64,000 bases of DNA from SAR202 cluster bacterium bin127 (GTDB taxonomy: Bacteria > Chloroflexota > Dehalococcoidia > Lucifugimonadales > Lucifugimonadaceae). Below are positions 51,981 through 60,329 of this stretch, piece by piece (position 1 is the stretch's first letter; every line of letters begins with the position of its first letter). The stretch covers positions 1 through 64,000 of the forward strand of contig MPNN01000003.1 of the NCBI GenBank assembly GCA_002239045.1, written 5' to 3'. The translations under genes and the position numbers were made by a program. The notes under the pieces were generated by a model. The model was not told the DNA's origin and made no database searches. It worked only from the letters and a program-made list of their open reading frames with translations.

Positions 51981-53183
51981 TCACTCCCCTCTATACGGCT
52001 CGAAATCGACAAAATCCACGTCGCCGAACTGGTCTGGATAAAGCAACAGCGCCGTCTGCTCGATGCCCCGTACATTCCAGTGCGAAAGCGTCGTGTATTT
52101 CCGTGAATCGACCACGTGCACTGCGTTGTTTACGATCGCCGGCACGTCCACAAGCGCCGGATGGGCCAGCAGTTCGTCGCGGTATTCGTTAGCTCCGTAC
52201 TCGATCGGTTGGGCAATCAGGATCACGTCGGGACTCATCGCCGCGATTGATTCGATGCTGACGGTCTGGTGGCTTACTATTCCGTCACGGGCGGCTGCGT
52301 TGATCCCGCCACCTGCTTCGACGATGCCACCCTCGGTTGTGTCATTTCCCGCGACGTAGATCGAGTCGGCGTACTTGGTGGTTGCGATGACCGACGGTCG
52401 CTCCGCGTCTCCAAGCGGCGGAACGCGTTCGGCGACGAAATCTAACTTGCCTTGGATTTCCGCCACCAATTCGAGCGCTCGTTCCTCAACGCCCAGCATG
52501 TAGCCGATCAGAAGGATGTTGGCGATGTTTCCAGAAGCCGAACCGTCAAGTACGGTGCGCGCCACGGTAACGCCAGCTTCCTTGATGAGGTCGACGACGT
52601 CAGCGTCCGTGTACCGAGAGACCAAAACCAGATCGGGATTAGCTGCCAATACGTTTTCGACTCCAGACTCAAACGTTGCTAAACCCGCCGCCAAGTCGGC
52701 GACGTTGGAATAAGCCGGGTCGCCGGTGAACGGCCCAACAGCCGCGAAGCGCTCGGCGTTCATCAGTGCGAGGAGAATTTCGTCGTGACCAAGCGAATAC
52801 GCTAGTACGCGCATTGGAGGTTCTTCGATTGTGACGATCTCGTCTGCCAACTCGACCTCCCGCGGCCAACCACGGTTAGTCGGGTCCACGATGCCGGGCA
52901 CCGTAGGATACGGAACTACGGTGGGTTCAGGTACGGGAGTAGCCGTCGGTTCCGGCGTTGCAGTAGGTTGTGGCGTGGCCGTTGGTTCTGGCGTGGCCGT
53001 CGGGACGGGCGTTGGTTCGGGGGTTGCAGTCGGTTCTGGCGTTGAAGTAGGAACTACCGTAGGCTCGGGCGTTGAAGTCGGTTGCGGTGTAGGTTCCGGG
53101 TCTGCGCTACACGCGACCAGAGCCGTGACCACGAAGATTGCGATCAGGATCGCGATGGATCCGGCTTTCCAAATTGATTTCAT
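51981..53183 (-). CDS. cobalamin-type periplasmic-binding lipoprotein (BtuF-like)
   Basis: 400 residues. A lipobox LVAC (Cys25) follows the signal peptide. A proline/threonine stalk of about 70 residues (TPEPTATPEP-type repeats) precedes the ligand-binding domain of the helical-backbone family (EIVTIEEPPMRVLAYSLG; VGPFTGDPAYS; NPDLVLVSRYTDADVVDLI). It captures corrinoid and delivers it to the permease. The stalk should hold the receptor away from the membrane, as with the peptide-binding protein at 6957. Its stop lies 4 bases before the ATPase start. Confidence 0.92.
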   Translation of the reverse strand: MKSIWKAGSIAILIAIFVVTALVACSADPEPTPQPTSTPEPTVVPTSTPEPTATPEPTPVPTATPEPTATPQPTATPEPTATPVPEPTVVPYPTVPGIVDPTNRGWPREVELADEIVTIEEPPMRVLAYSLGHDEILLALMNAERFAAVGPFTGDPAYSNVADLAAGLATFESGVENVLAANPDLVLVSRYTDADVVDLIKEAGVTVARTVLDGSASGNIANILLIGYMLGVEERALELVAEIQGKLDFVAERVPPLGDAERPSVIATTKYADSIYVAGNDTTEGGIVEAGGGINAAARDGIVSHQTVSIESIAAMSPDVILIAQPIEYGANEYRDELLAHPALVDVPAIVNNAVHVVDSRKYTTLSHWNVRGIEQTALLLYPDQFGDVDFVDFEPYRGE

Positions 53184-53201
53184 TTCATCGCCTTTCGAAT
53201 C

Positions 53202-54335
53202 TCAGAGCATTGATGCGCGCGACTTGTTACGGGCCAACAAGAGCAAGAAGAATGGAGCGCCAACCAGAGCGGTGACAACGCCAACGGGGATTTCTGCGGG
53301 GGCTACGGCAACCCTGGCGAGCGTGTCGGCGGCGAGCAGGAATAATCCTCCGCCAATGGCACTCAATGGGACTAACGCGCGATGATCGGCGCCGATGATT
53401 AGTCGTAGCGTGTGTGGTGCTATCAGACCGACGAAAGCAATGGCTCCAGAGAACGCGACCGCGGCACCAGTGATTAGCGAAGCAGCCAACAGCAGTACAT
53501 TGCGAGTCAAGACGACGCGGACTCCGAGGGCTCGAGCTTCGTCCTCGCTGACCATGAGCAGGTTCAGATCTCGTGACAGCAGGATCGCGATCGCGATTCC
53601 TAACAGCACAAAAGGTGTTGCGATGCGGATGTCGGTCCAAGTGGACGCGCCGAGTCCCCCGGCGAGCCAGAAGAGCATCTCCCGTTGCGCTTGTAGATCG
53701 GAAGTGAAGAGGATGATGGCGGAGATGATGGCGGAGATAAAGGCGCTGATCGCGACGCCGGACAAAAGGAGGGCGGCCATGGAGAATCGTCCGCCTAGCG
53801 AGGCCACGACGTAAACGAGTGCGAGCGCGCCCGCGGCTCCGGCGAATGCCATTGCGGGCAGAGCCAAGGCAATCACGGCGTGGAGGCCGAGCGTGATCGC
53901 GATGACCGCGCCGAGCGCACCACCTGCGGATACGCCGATGATTCCCGGATCGGCCATCGGATTGCGAAAAAGTCCCTGCATCACTGCACCGGAAACACCG
54001 AGGGCAGCACCGACGACCAACGCGAGCAGTATGCGCGGCAATCTGATCGTCGTGATGATGGCTCGTTCCGCGTCTGAAGCGGTGGTCTCGGCAATCCCGA
54101 GATGTTCGAGCAATATGCCGATGGTCAGAGACGGGGGTATGGTGAAGGGACCGACTGCGGCAGCGACTATCACCAGCACCATTCCGGCGACCGCCAGTAC
54201 CGCCGATCCGAGGCCTAGCTTCACCAACACCGGCGTGTTGCTGAATTCCGAGACGGCGCGCAGCCATCCCGCGCGGCGACGAACCGACCATCTGCCGGCA
54301 CGCGATTTTCGTCGTTCAGAGCGCAGGTGCGGCAC
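53202..54335 (-). CDS. FecCD/BtuC-type ABC transporter permease
   Basis: At least 340 residues with about nine to ten membrane spans. Conserved FecCD regions: RLPRILLALVVGAALGVSGAVMQGLFRNP and GIIGVSAGGALGA, and near the C-terminus FVGLIAPHTLRLIIG and ADTLARV. The start is not settled: the frame runs back through the riboswitch and terminator, which cannot all be coding. GTG 54335 is used here; GTG 54230 would give the usual length of about 342. It is the first gene of the operon, followed by the binding protein with an 18-base gap. Confidence 0.9.
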   Translation of the reverse strand: MPHLRSERRKSRAGRWSVRRRAGWLRAVSEFSNTPVLVKLGLGSAVLAVAGMVLVIVAAAVGPFTIPPSLTIGILLEHLGIAETTASDAERAIITTIRLPRILLALVVGAALGVSGAVMQGLFRNPMADPGIIGVSAGGALGAVIAITLGLHAVIALALPAMAFAGAAGALALVYVVASLGGRFSMAALLLSGVAISAFISAIISAIILFTSDLQAQREMLFWLAGGLGASTWTDIRIATPFVLLGIAIAILLSRDLNLLMVSEDEARALGVRVVLTRNVLLLAASLITGAAVAFSGAIAFVGLIAPHTLRLIIGADHRALVPLSAIGGGLFLLAADTLARVAVAPAEIPVGVVTALVGAPFFLLLLARNKSRASML

Positions 54336-54354
54336 TCTGGAACTTGCGGATCCC

Positions 54355-54392
54355 AAAAGAAAAATCCCCGTCGCCATTACGCGACAGGGATT
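54355..54392 (-). terminator. intrinsic terminator of the B12 riboswitch
   Basis: On the minus strand: 5' arm AATCCCTGTCGC, loop GTAATG, 3' arm GCGACGGGGATT (12 pairs, one G-U), then TTTCTTTT. It lies between the B12-box element and the permease, as expected if cobalamin binding permits terminator formation and shuts the operon off. Confidence 0.88.
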
Positions 54393-54429
54393 GCACCGGA
54401 TAGATCTTGGGTTCTCGTTTGAGACCCAG

Positions 54430-54655
54430 CCTGAACCTGAGACGCTCCCTATGGCGAAGAGCGACTGCTCAGCCAAATCCGGCAGGTCTCCTGGCTTTCG
54501 GATCATCACCCATCTCGCGCCTTCCCATCCATCGTGGACAGTGGCTCTAGCGAGGGGCTACCCGATTACAGTGGCGCCTCCGCAGCGGATTCTCACCGCT
54601 TTCCCTATCTGTGCTCGATCGTCGAGCACCACCAGTTTTGGTTGGCTTTCTCGAT
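54430..54655 (-). ncRNA. cobalamin (B12) riboswitch
   Basis: On the minus strand, the B12 box AGCCAGGAGACCTGCC is at 54496-54481. Upstream are other conserved aptamer blocks: GGGAAAGCGGTGAGAATCCG and then GCGCCACTGTAATCGGGT (54610-54560 region), with a preceding GTGCTCGA-CGA-TCGAGCAC hairpin. It controls the downstream corrinoid permease, binding protein, ATPase and cobO. Exact 5' and 3' limits are approximate. A TTGACA at 54686-54681 with 17-base spacing to TAACGT is a candidate promoter. Confidence 0.93.
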
Positions 54656-54882
54656 TCACGTTACCAGCAGTTGCCGATGTTGTCAATGACCGGCGCTGTT
54701 ATATGTTATTCACATAAAATTCGAGCGCGGTCAAACAATGAGGGGTCTCGCCCCACCCGACGAAGTAGAACCATTCTCACAGGACGCCGAGTTCGATAAG
54801 CTTGCGGCGCACCTGCGATGCCATTTGGACATCGGGGCAGTCTATCGTTCGATGGGGTTGTGATTCTTTGGGTTGACGGATA

Positions 54883-55431
54883 TCAGCCGCTGGGATTCCG
54901 TTCGGTGAACGCGATGAGGCTATCGGCGGCCTGGTCTAGGAGCGTGGAAACTTCTGGGTCGGTGATGTTGCCAGATTCATCCATGAAGTTGGCGACGTGG
55001 GGTAGGAGGACTCGGGGTTGGTGGAGGACGTATCCGCCTTCGGACTCGATGCTGTAGGAGGCGTGCATGTGCATCCGCGGACATCCGGAGCGTCCCGGGC
55101 CGGTGCCGATGATGAAGAAGATCTTGTTGGTTAGCAGGTTGCCGCGTCTCGATAGCCACTCTATGGCGTTCTTGAGCGTGGCGGTCATCGAGCCGTTGTA
55201 TTCGGGGCAGGCGATGATGATGGCATCGGCTCCTCGGACGGCGTCACGGAAGGTTTCGGCATCAGCGGGTATGCCTTGGGCTTCGACGTCCGGATGGAAC
55301 ATTGGGACGGTGTTCAGGTCGAAGATCGTCGACTCCACTCCCCTATCCGCGGTCTTGTCGATCAAGTTCTTCAGGAGCTTGAGATTCCAAGACTCTTTCC
55401 GTAGGCTTCCGCATATGCCGAGGACTTTCAT
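54883..55431 (-). CDS. NADPH-dependent FMN reductase-family protein
   Basis: 182 residues, flavodoxin-like. The N-terminal phosphate loop GICGSLRKESWNLKLL binds FMN phosphate, and ACPEYNGSMTATLKNAIEWL is the conserved substrate/flavin loop. The family reduces FMN, azo dyes or chromate with NAD(P)H; the physiological role is unknown. It stands alone and is divergent from the methyltransferase gene at 55494, with 62 bases between starts. Confidence 0.93.
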   Translation of the reverse strand: MKVLGICGSLRKESWNLKLLKNLIDKTADRGVESTIFDLNTVPMFHPDVEAQGIPADAETFRDAVRGADAIIIACPEYNGSMTATLKNAIEWLSRRGNLLTNKIFFIIGTGPGRSGCPRMHMHASYSIESEGGYVLHQPRVLLPHVANFMDESGNITDPEVSTLLDQAADSLIAFTERNPSG

Positions 55432-55493
55432 GGTGTTCCTTGGGTTGTTTTCGATCTAGTTCGAATGGACGTTCGTAGTGTATATTCGGCGAC

Positions 55494-56141
55494 ATGATTC
55501 CTGCGATTGACCCAGAGGCAGATTATCGGGCGCTGGTTAGGCGAAGCTACGACGCGTGTGCGGAGGTGTATGAAGAGTCTCGTAGGACCGAGCCGGGAAT
55601 TGAGATACAGGGTCTGGTGGATCGACTCGAAGACGGTGCTGCGGTGCTCGATATCGGATGTGGCTCTGGGGTGCCGATCGCCAAGGCGTTGGCCGAGCGA
55701 TACCGGGTCACGGGAGTGGATGTTTCGGAGGAGATGGTGCGTCGGGCCCGGGAGAATGTGCCGGCTGGCGAGTTCATTTGCAACGACGTGATGTCGGTCG
55801 ATTTCGAGCCGTCCAGCTTTGATGCGGTGGTTGCGTTTTACTCGGTGTTCCATCTTCCCCGAGCGGAGCATCCGGCGCTGTTTCGGAGGATTCACGATTG
55901 GTTAAGGCCGGGCGGGTATCTGCTTTGCACCTTGAGTCACGGAAGCGAGGCGGGTTATACGGAGCCTGACTTCCATGGCGTGACGATGTATTGGAGCAAT
56001 TTCGGGCTGGGTGAATACTTGGAGATTCTTCCTGCAGCGGGGTTTGAGGTGCTCGAAACATCGTCGACCGGCGCGGGATGGAGGGATCCAGTGCTGGCAG
56101 AGAGTGAGGATCATCCTTTGGTGATGGCGCGGAGGGGGTGA
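55494..56141 (+). CDS. class I SAM-dependent methyltransferase
   Basis: 215 residues with motif I VLDIGCGSGV (51-60), the acidic end of strand 2 in VTGVDVSEEMVRRAREN, motif II region CNDVMSVDFEPSSFDAVVAFYS and motif III-type PGGYLLCTLSHG. Methylates a small molecule or unknown acceptor. A decayed copy lies at 57758-57973, beyond nhaA. The substrate is unknown. Confidence 0.92.
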   Translation: MIPAIDPEADYRALVRRSYDACAEVYEESRRTEPGIEIQGLVDRLEDGAAVLDIGCGSGVPIAKALAERYRVTGVDVSEEMVRRARENVPAGEFICNDVMSVDFEPSSFDAVVAFYSVFHLPRAEHPALFRRIHDWLRPGGYLLCTLSHGSEAGYTEPDFHGVTMYWSNFGLGEYLEILPAAGFEVLETSSTGAGWRDPVLAESEDHPLVMARRG

Positions 56142-56311
56142 TTGGGGGGACGTATGAACTAGGATGCGAAGGATTGAGAAGGATGGGAAGGATCGGGTGT
56201 TGTGTTGTTTGGGTACTGCGGTGATGTTGGAAGCGTTGGTTTGTATGATTCTTAGGTGGGCCGTATGGATTGTACGAGAAACCGTGTCCGAGTTCGATGT
56301 AGAAGGCGATT

Positions 56312-57673
56312 TTGGCAAAACTTCAAGCAGTCAAGGCTCCTGAGCCGCCGAAGTCCCCGGCGTACCTCGTCAACGCGGTCCGCAAGCCGATTCAGGACTT
56401 CATCCACACTCAACAGATCGGTGCGATCATCCTGTTGCTGGGCGCGGTGGCGGCTCTCGGTTGGGTCAACTCGCCGTGGGCGCACACTTACGAGGATTTT
56501 TGGCACACGCACATCGCGTTCGATATCCACATCTTTGGGATTTCGGAGGATCTAAAGCATCTAGTCAACGATGGGTTGATGGCGGTGTTCTTCTTCCTCG
56601 TGGGGCTGGAGATTCGGCGGGAACTTAGGCACGGGGAGCTTTCGACGTTCAGGAAAGCGGCTCTGCCGGCGTTCGCGGCGATCGGCGGGATGGTGGTGCC
56701 GGCGGCGGTCTACCTGCTCTTCAACCGTTCGGGCGACGGTGCGATTGGCTGGGGAATTCCGATGGCGACGGACATTGCATTTGCGCTCGGGGTGCTGGCA
56801 CTGGTGGGCAAGCATATTCCTGCCGAGTTGCGGGTTTTTCTACTTGGATTGGCGGTGGTCGATGACCTGGGTGCGATCGCCGTGATCGCGACGTTCTACA
56901 CGGATACGATCGACTGGTTACATCTGGGCCTCGCGGTCGGGATGTTCGTCGTGATTTGGGGATGCATACGCTTGGGAATTCGTTCGCTCGGTTTCTACAT
57001 CATCCTGTTTGTGTTGATGTGGCAGTACTTGCTCGAATCGGGTATACACGCAACCCTTGCCGGCGTCGCGGTGGCGGCGATCGTGCCTGATCAGCCGGAT
57101 CTGGAGCGCAAGGACTACCGAAAAGCGGTGGAATTGCTGTTGCACGATTTCGAGCTGGCGTTGGAACGGGGCGACACTGAGAAGGCGGAGGCGATCACGC
57201 AGCAGGTGGAGAAGCTTAGCCGGGGCACCGAAGGGCCGTTGGTACGGCTCGAGCACATGGTGCATCCGTGGGTGAGTTTCTTGATCCTGCCGCTCTTCGC
57301 GCTCGCCAACGCGGGAATCGTCTTCACGTCCGACACGCTATTCGAAGCGGTCAACAGTCACGTCACGATTGGAGTAGTGTCGGGGCTGCTGGTCGGAAAG
57401 GTAATTGGGATACTCGGCTTTTCGTGGCTGGCGGTCCGGTTGGGTCTGGGTCAACTGCCTTCGACGGTACACTGGGGGCACGTTCTCGGTGTCGCGTTGC
57501 TTGCCGGCATCGGCTTCACGGTCGCCATCTTCGTGTCGGGGATCGCGTTCGATAATCACGCCTTGATCGACCAGAGCAAGATAGGGATATTTGGGGCTTC
57601 GCTCGTTGCAGGGGTTGTGGGTTACTTGATCCTGCGCTTTGTATCGCCGCGGTGGTCCAAACAGCGCGCATGA
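56312..57673 (+). CDS. nhaA: Na+/H+ antiporter NhaA
   Basis: 453 residues, TTG start with GAAGG upstream. NhaA hallmarks: DGLMAVFFFLVGLEIRRE, PMATDIAFALGVLALVG and the paired aspartates in LAVVDDLGAIAVIA (about 185-186) that carry Na+/H+, then GIHATLAGVAVA and GIGFTVAIFVSGIAF. Exchanges protons for sodium and supports pH and salt homeostasis, fitting a marine or saline lifestyle. The central loop about 250-310 contains a charged, coiled-coil-like insertion (LLLHDFELALERGDTEKAEA). Confidence 0.96.
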   Translation: MAKLQAVKAPEPPKSPAYLVNAVRKPIQDFIHTQQIGAIILLLGAVAALGWVNSPWAHTYEDFWHTHIAFDIHIFGISEDLKHLVNDGLMAVFFFLVGLEIRRELRHGELSTFRKAALPAFAAIGGMVVPAAVYLLFNRSGDGAIGWGIPMATDIAFALGVLALVGKHIPAELRVFLLGLAVVDDLGAIAVIATFYTDTIDWLHLGLAVGMFVVIWGCIRLGIRSLGFYIILFVLMWQYLLESGIHATLAGVAVAAIVPDQPDLERKDYRKAVELLLHDFELALERGDTEKAEAITQQVEKLSRGTEGPLVRLEHMVHPWVSFLILPLFALANAGIVFTSDTLFEAVNSHVTIGVVSGLLVGKVIGILGFSWLAVRLGLGQLPSTVHWGHVLGVALLAGIGFTVAIFVSGIAFDNHALIDQSKIGIFGASLVAGVVGYLILRFVSPRWSKQRA

Positions 57674-57757
57674 GGGTGTCGGTTGGTTGTGGTCTAGCGT
57701 CGATTAAGGTTGCAACGGCTTGGTTTAGGGTTTGTTTTGGAGGAGGAAATTGTTGGG

Positions 57758-57973
57758 ATGATTTCGCTTGTAAGGGAGGGGGTTGGGGATGAGGTTCGGG
57801 CGTTGTTGGAACGGTTGGATGAGGGGGCGTCCGTTTTGGATGTTGGGTGAGGTTGGGTTTGAGGTATTGGAGGTTGGGACTACGGGTGGTGGATGGGGGA
57901 TCGGGTGGATGCGGAGGGGGAGGAGCATCCGTTGGTTTTGGGGAGGACCAGGAGTTGTATAAGCGACGACTAA
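57758..57973 (+). pseudogene. decayed, internally deleted copy of the methyltransferase at 55494
   Basis: In one frame it reads LLERLDEGASVLDVG, matching residues near 41-55 of the intact enzyme (VDRLEDGAAVLDIG), then TGA. It continues at VGFEVLEVGTTGGGW, matching AGFEVLETSSTGAGW near residue 190. After a frameshift it reads DRVDAEGEEHPLVLGR, matching DPVLAESEDHPLVMAR, and ends at TAA. About 125 middle codons are missing. Bases 57720-57960 are strikingly G/T-rich. The rest of 57674-58085 has no supported gene. Confidence 0.8.
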
Positions 57974-58085
57974 TGGGATTTTGCGACGGCGTGGACTGTG
58001 ATGTTTATTAAGGTATTGGTTTGGGCAAGGATTCATGGTTTACCATCATCATCGCTAACGAAATTAGGCAAAATCGGAGATCAAG

Positions 58086-60179
58086 TTGCAAGCCGTCAAA
58101 AACCCATTCGTTAAAGTGATCAACGGCACGCACCAGTTCAAGATTCCTGTTTTTCAGAGAGATTACAGCTGGGGGGTTGAACAGTGTCAACAAATGTGGC
58201 GAGATGTGCTAAGGGCTGGCGAAGGGAAGACGGGAAGTCATTTCTTGGGATCGTTTGTATACGCCAATGACGTCGAGGGCGCGGCATTCGCGAGTTGGTT
58301 GGTTATCGACGGCCAGCAACGATTAACTACATTGACGCTCCTCCTGACTGCTTTGCGGGACCACATTGTCGAGACCAGTTGGGAGGGAGACGAACCGACT
58401 CCTAGGCAAATAGATTCCTATTACCTCAAGAACCTAGAAGAGACAGACACCCGGCACTACAAACTGGCACTACGGCGACGCGATAACGAGACGCTACGTG
58501 CTTTGGTAGACGGCAAAAAAGTTGATGAGGTGCCTAACCATTCGGAAATGATCGTCGATGGGTACGAAGAATTCCGTAGTTTGTTGAAAACCGCGGAAGG
58601 CGACATCGACCGGATTTACCGTGGTATTGCACGCCTCGACATCGTCGACGTCACGCTTGACCGGCATAATGACAACCCTCAACTGGTTTTCGAAAGTTTG
58701 AATTCAACTGGAATAGATCTCACTGAGAGCGATCTGATACGCAACTTCTTGCTGATGGGGCTCCCTGAATCTGAGCAGACTCAGTTGTACGAAGAGTATT
58801 GGGGTAAGATCGAGACTCTGTTTCGAGAGGCTGGTAGTAATCCAGACTCATTTCTAAGGGACTACGTCGCGTTTAAACAAAAATCAACTACGCAGATACG
58901 CGCCGATCGAATATATGCGGAGTTCAAGGAGTTTTGGCAACTGCCTACGGAAGAGAGTCTTTCAGATCGCGTCAGGGATATGTTTCTTTCGGCTCGCCGG
59001 TACGCAAATTTCTTGCAACCCAATCTTATCGAGAACCAACCTATCCGAGATTCGATGAGGCACGTCAGGCGATTAGGTTCTGTCCAAGCAACTTTGGTAA
59101 TGCGTCTGTACGAGTGCTTCGAACTGGGGTCGCTTAGCCAAGCGGATTTCGTCACGGCACTTAATTTGATTGAAAGCTATTTGGTTAGGAGATCGGTACT
59201 CCGGTGGCAAACTCGTAATTATTGGTCGGTTTTCGCTCGCATGGCACAATCCATCGACGCGCAGCGTCCGTTCACTTCTTTCCAAGTTGCCCTCGCTAGA
59301 CAGACTTATAGATTTCCTTCCGACGACGAGTTTTCCGTCAGGTTGGCACAAGACGACCTGTACGGCCTACGAGTCTGTGGCCACATCCTATCGCAACTCG
59401 AAAACTCGGGTTATTCAGAACCTAGCCCAACACATCTTTTTTCAATCGAACACATAATGCCGCAACAGATTGAGGGTTCTTCGGAATGGCAAAAGATGCT
59501 TGGCGAGGAATGGGAAACCGTACATACGACTTGGCTGCACCGATTGGGTAATCTCACTCTGACTGCCTACAACAGCACCTATTCGAACAGATCATTCGCC
59601 GATAAGAAATCGGTCGAAGGTGGATTCGAACAAAGCGCTGTCCGATTGAACGAGTATGTGAGGCAACAGGCCCAATGGACGATCAAGGAGATGATGGAAA
59701 GATCGAGGACCTTGACAGAACGGGCGCTCGCGATCTGGCCCAGTCATGGCGCCGATCCTGAATTGATCGCGGAGGATAAGCTGCGAGAGTTGCGAGATCG
59801 AGCATCTCAACGAAGCCCAGATGGCTTGAACGTGGATAGTCGCGCGCTGCCAATGTTCTCCGAAATTCGCAGATTGATTGAGGCGATGGGCGAATCCGTT
59901 GGGGTTGTCGAGCGAAAGTCTGTGTGTTATTACGACGCATCAGCAAACCTTATTGCTGAGGTGTTGCCGATGACTAGACACGTTCGGGTCCTCGTTCCGG
60001 TAGATTTCGAGGAAGTGTACGACCCTGAGAGCATAGCGAAAGATGTAACTCAGTGGAAGTTTTTGCCAAACGTGGTTCACCGAGATTGTGGCGTGTTCAT
60101 GGACATTTGGAACCATCATCATGCCCAAGCGGCTACGACGGTGGTACGTCAAGCGCTTCAGTTGGGAACCGACGAATAG
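58086..60179 (+). CDS. GmrSD-type (DUF262/DUF1524) restriction protein with DUF5655-like C-terminus
   Basis: 697 residues from TTG 58086. The DUF262 half shows FQRDYSWGVEQ, VIDGQQRLTTLTL and VFESLNSTGIDLT. The DUF1524 HNH half shows FSIEHIMPQ and RLGNLTLTAYNSTYSN. Fused GmrS and GmrD modules in one chain act as Type IV enzymes that use NTP to cleave modified (for example glucosylated) DNA. The last about 90 residues (VCYYDASANLIAEVLPM; RVLVPVDFEEV) look like DUF5655. The gene is less G+T-biased than its neighbours and may have been acquired. Target modification is not predictable. Confidence 0.9.
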   Translation: MQAVKNPFVKVINGTHQFKIPVFQRDYSWGVEQCQQMWRDVLRAGEGKTGSHFLGSFVYANDVEGAAFASWLVIDGQQRLTTLTLLLTALRDHIVETSWEGDEPTPRQIDSYYLKNLEETDTRHYKLALRRRDNETLRALVDGKKVDEVPNHSEMIVDGYEEFRSLLKTAEGDIDRIYRGIARLDIVDVTLDRHNDNPQLVFESLNSTGIDLTESDLIRNFLLMGLPESEQTQLYEEYWGKIETLFREAGSNPDSFLRDYVAFKQKSTTQIRADRIYAEFKEFWQLPTEESLSDRVRDMFLSARRYANFLQPNLIENQPIRDSMRHVRRLGSVQATLVMRLYECFELGSLSQADFVTALNLIESYLVRRSVLRWQTRNYWSVFARMAQSIDAQRPFTSFQVALARQTYRFPSDDEFSVRLAQDDLYGLRVCGHILSQLENSGYSEPSPTHLFSIEHIMPQQIEGSSEWQKMLGEEWETVHTTWLHRLGNLTLTAYNSTYSNRSFADKKSVEGGFEQSAVRLNEYVRQQAQWTIKEMMERSRTLTERALAIWPSHGADPELIAEDKLRELRDRASQRSPDGLNVDSRALPMFSEIRRLIEAMGESVGVVERKSVCYYDASANLIAEVLPMTRHVRVLVPVDFEEVYDPESIAKDVTQWKFLPNVVHRDCGVFMDIWNHHHAQAATTVVRQALQLGTDE

Positions 60180-60329
60180 TCGTCGGTATCTCTGATCATT
60201 GGATGGCCGTTGACTTGAGGTTGTAAGTCGGTGTTGACCGTGCGATTGATGAGAAGAGGTAAAGGCTTTCGACGTAGTAGAGTAGCTTCAAATCTGGATG
60301 GCGAACCGTTTTGAGGGAGGAATGAATCC

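Noticed and set aside
54776-54850. Minus-strand stretch reading MASQVRRKLIELGVL before a stop
   Set aside because: Only 15 codons after the only ATG, no ribosome-binding site and no recognised homology.
57758-57973. TGA in the methyltransferase relic aligned with the motif-I cysteine, as if selenocysteine
   Set aside because: The copy also lacks about 125 codons and has a frameshift, so it is a pseudogene even if TGA were read through, despite selA in the window.
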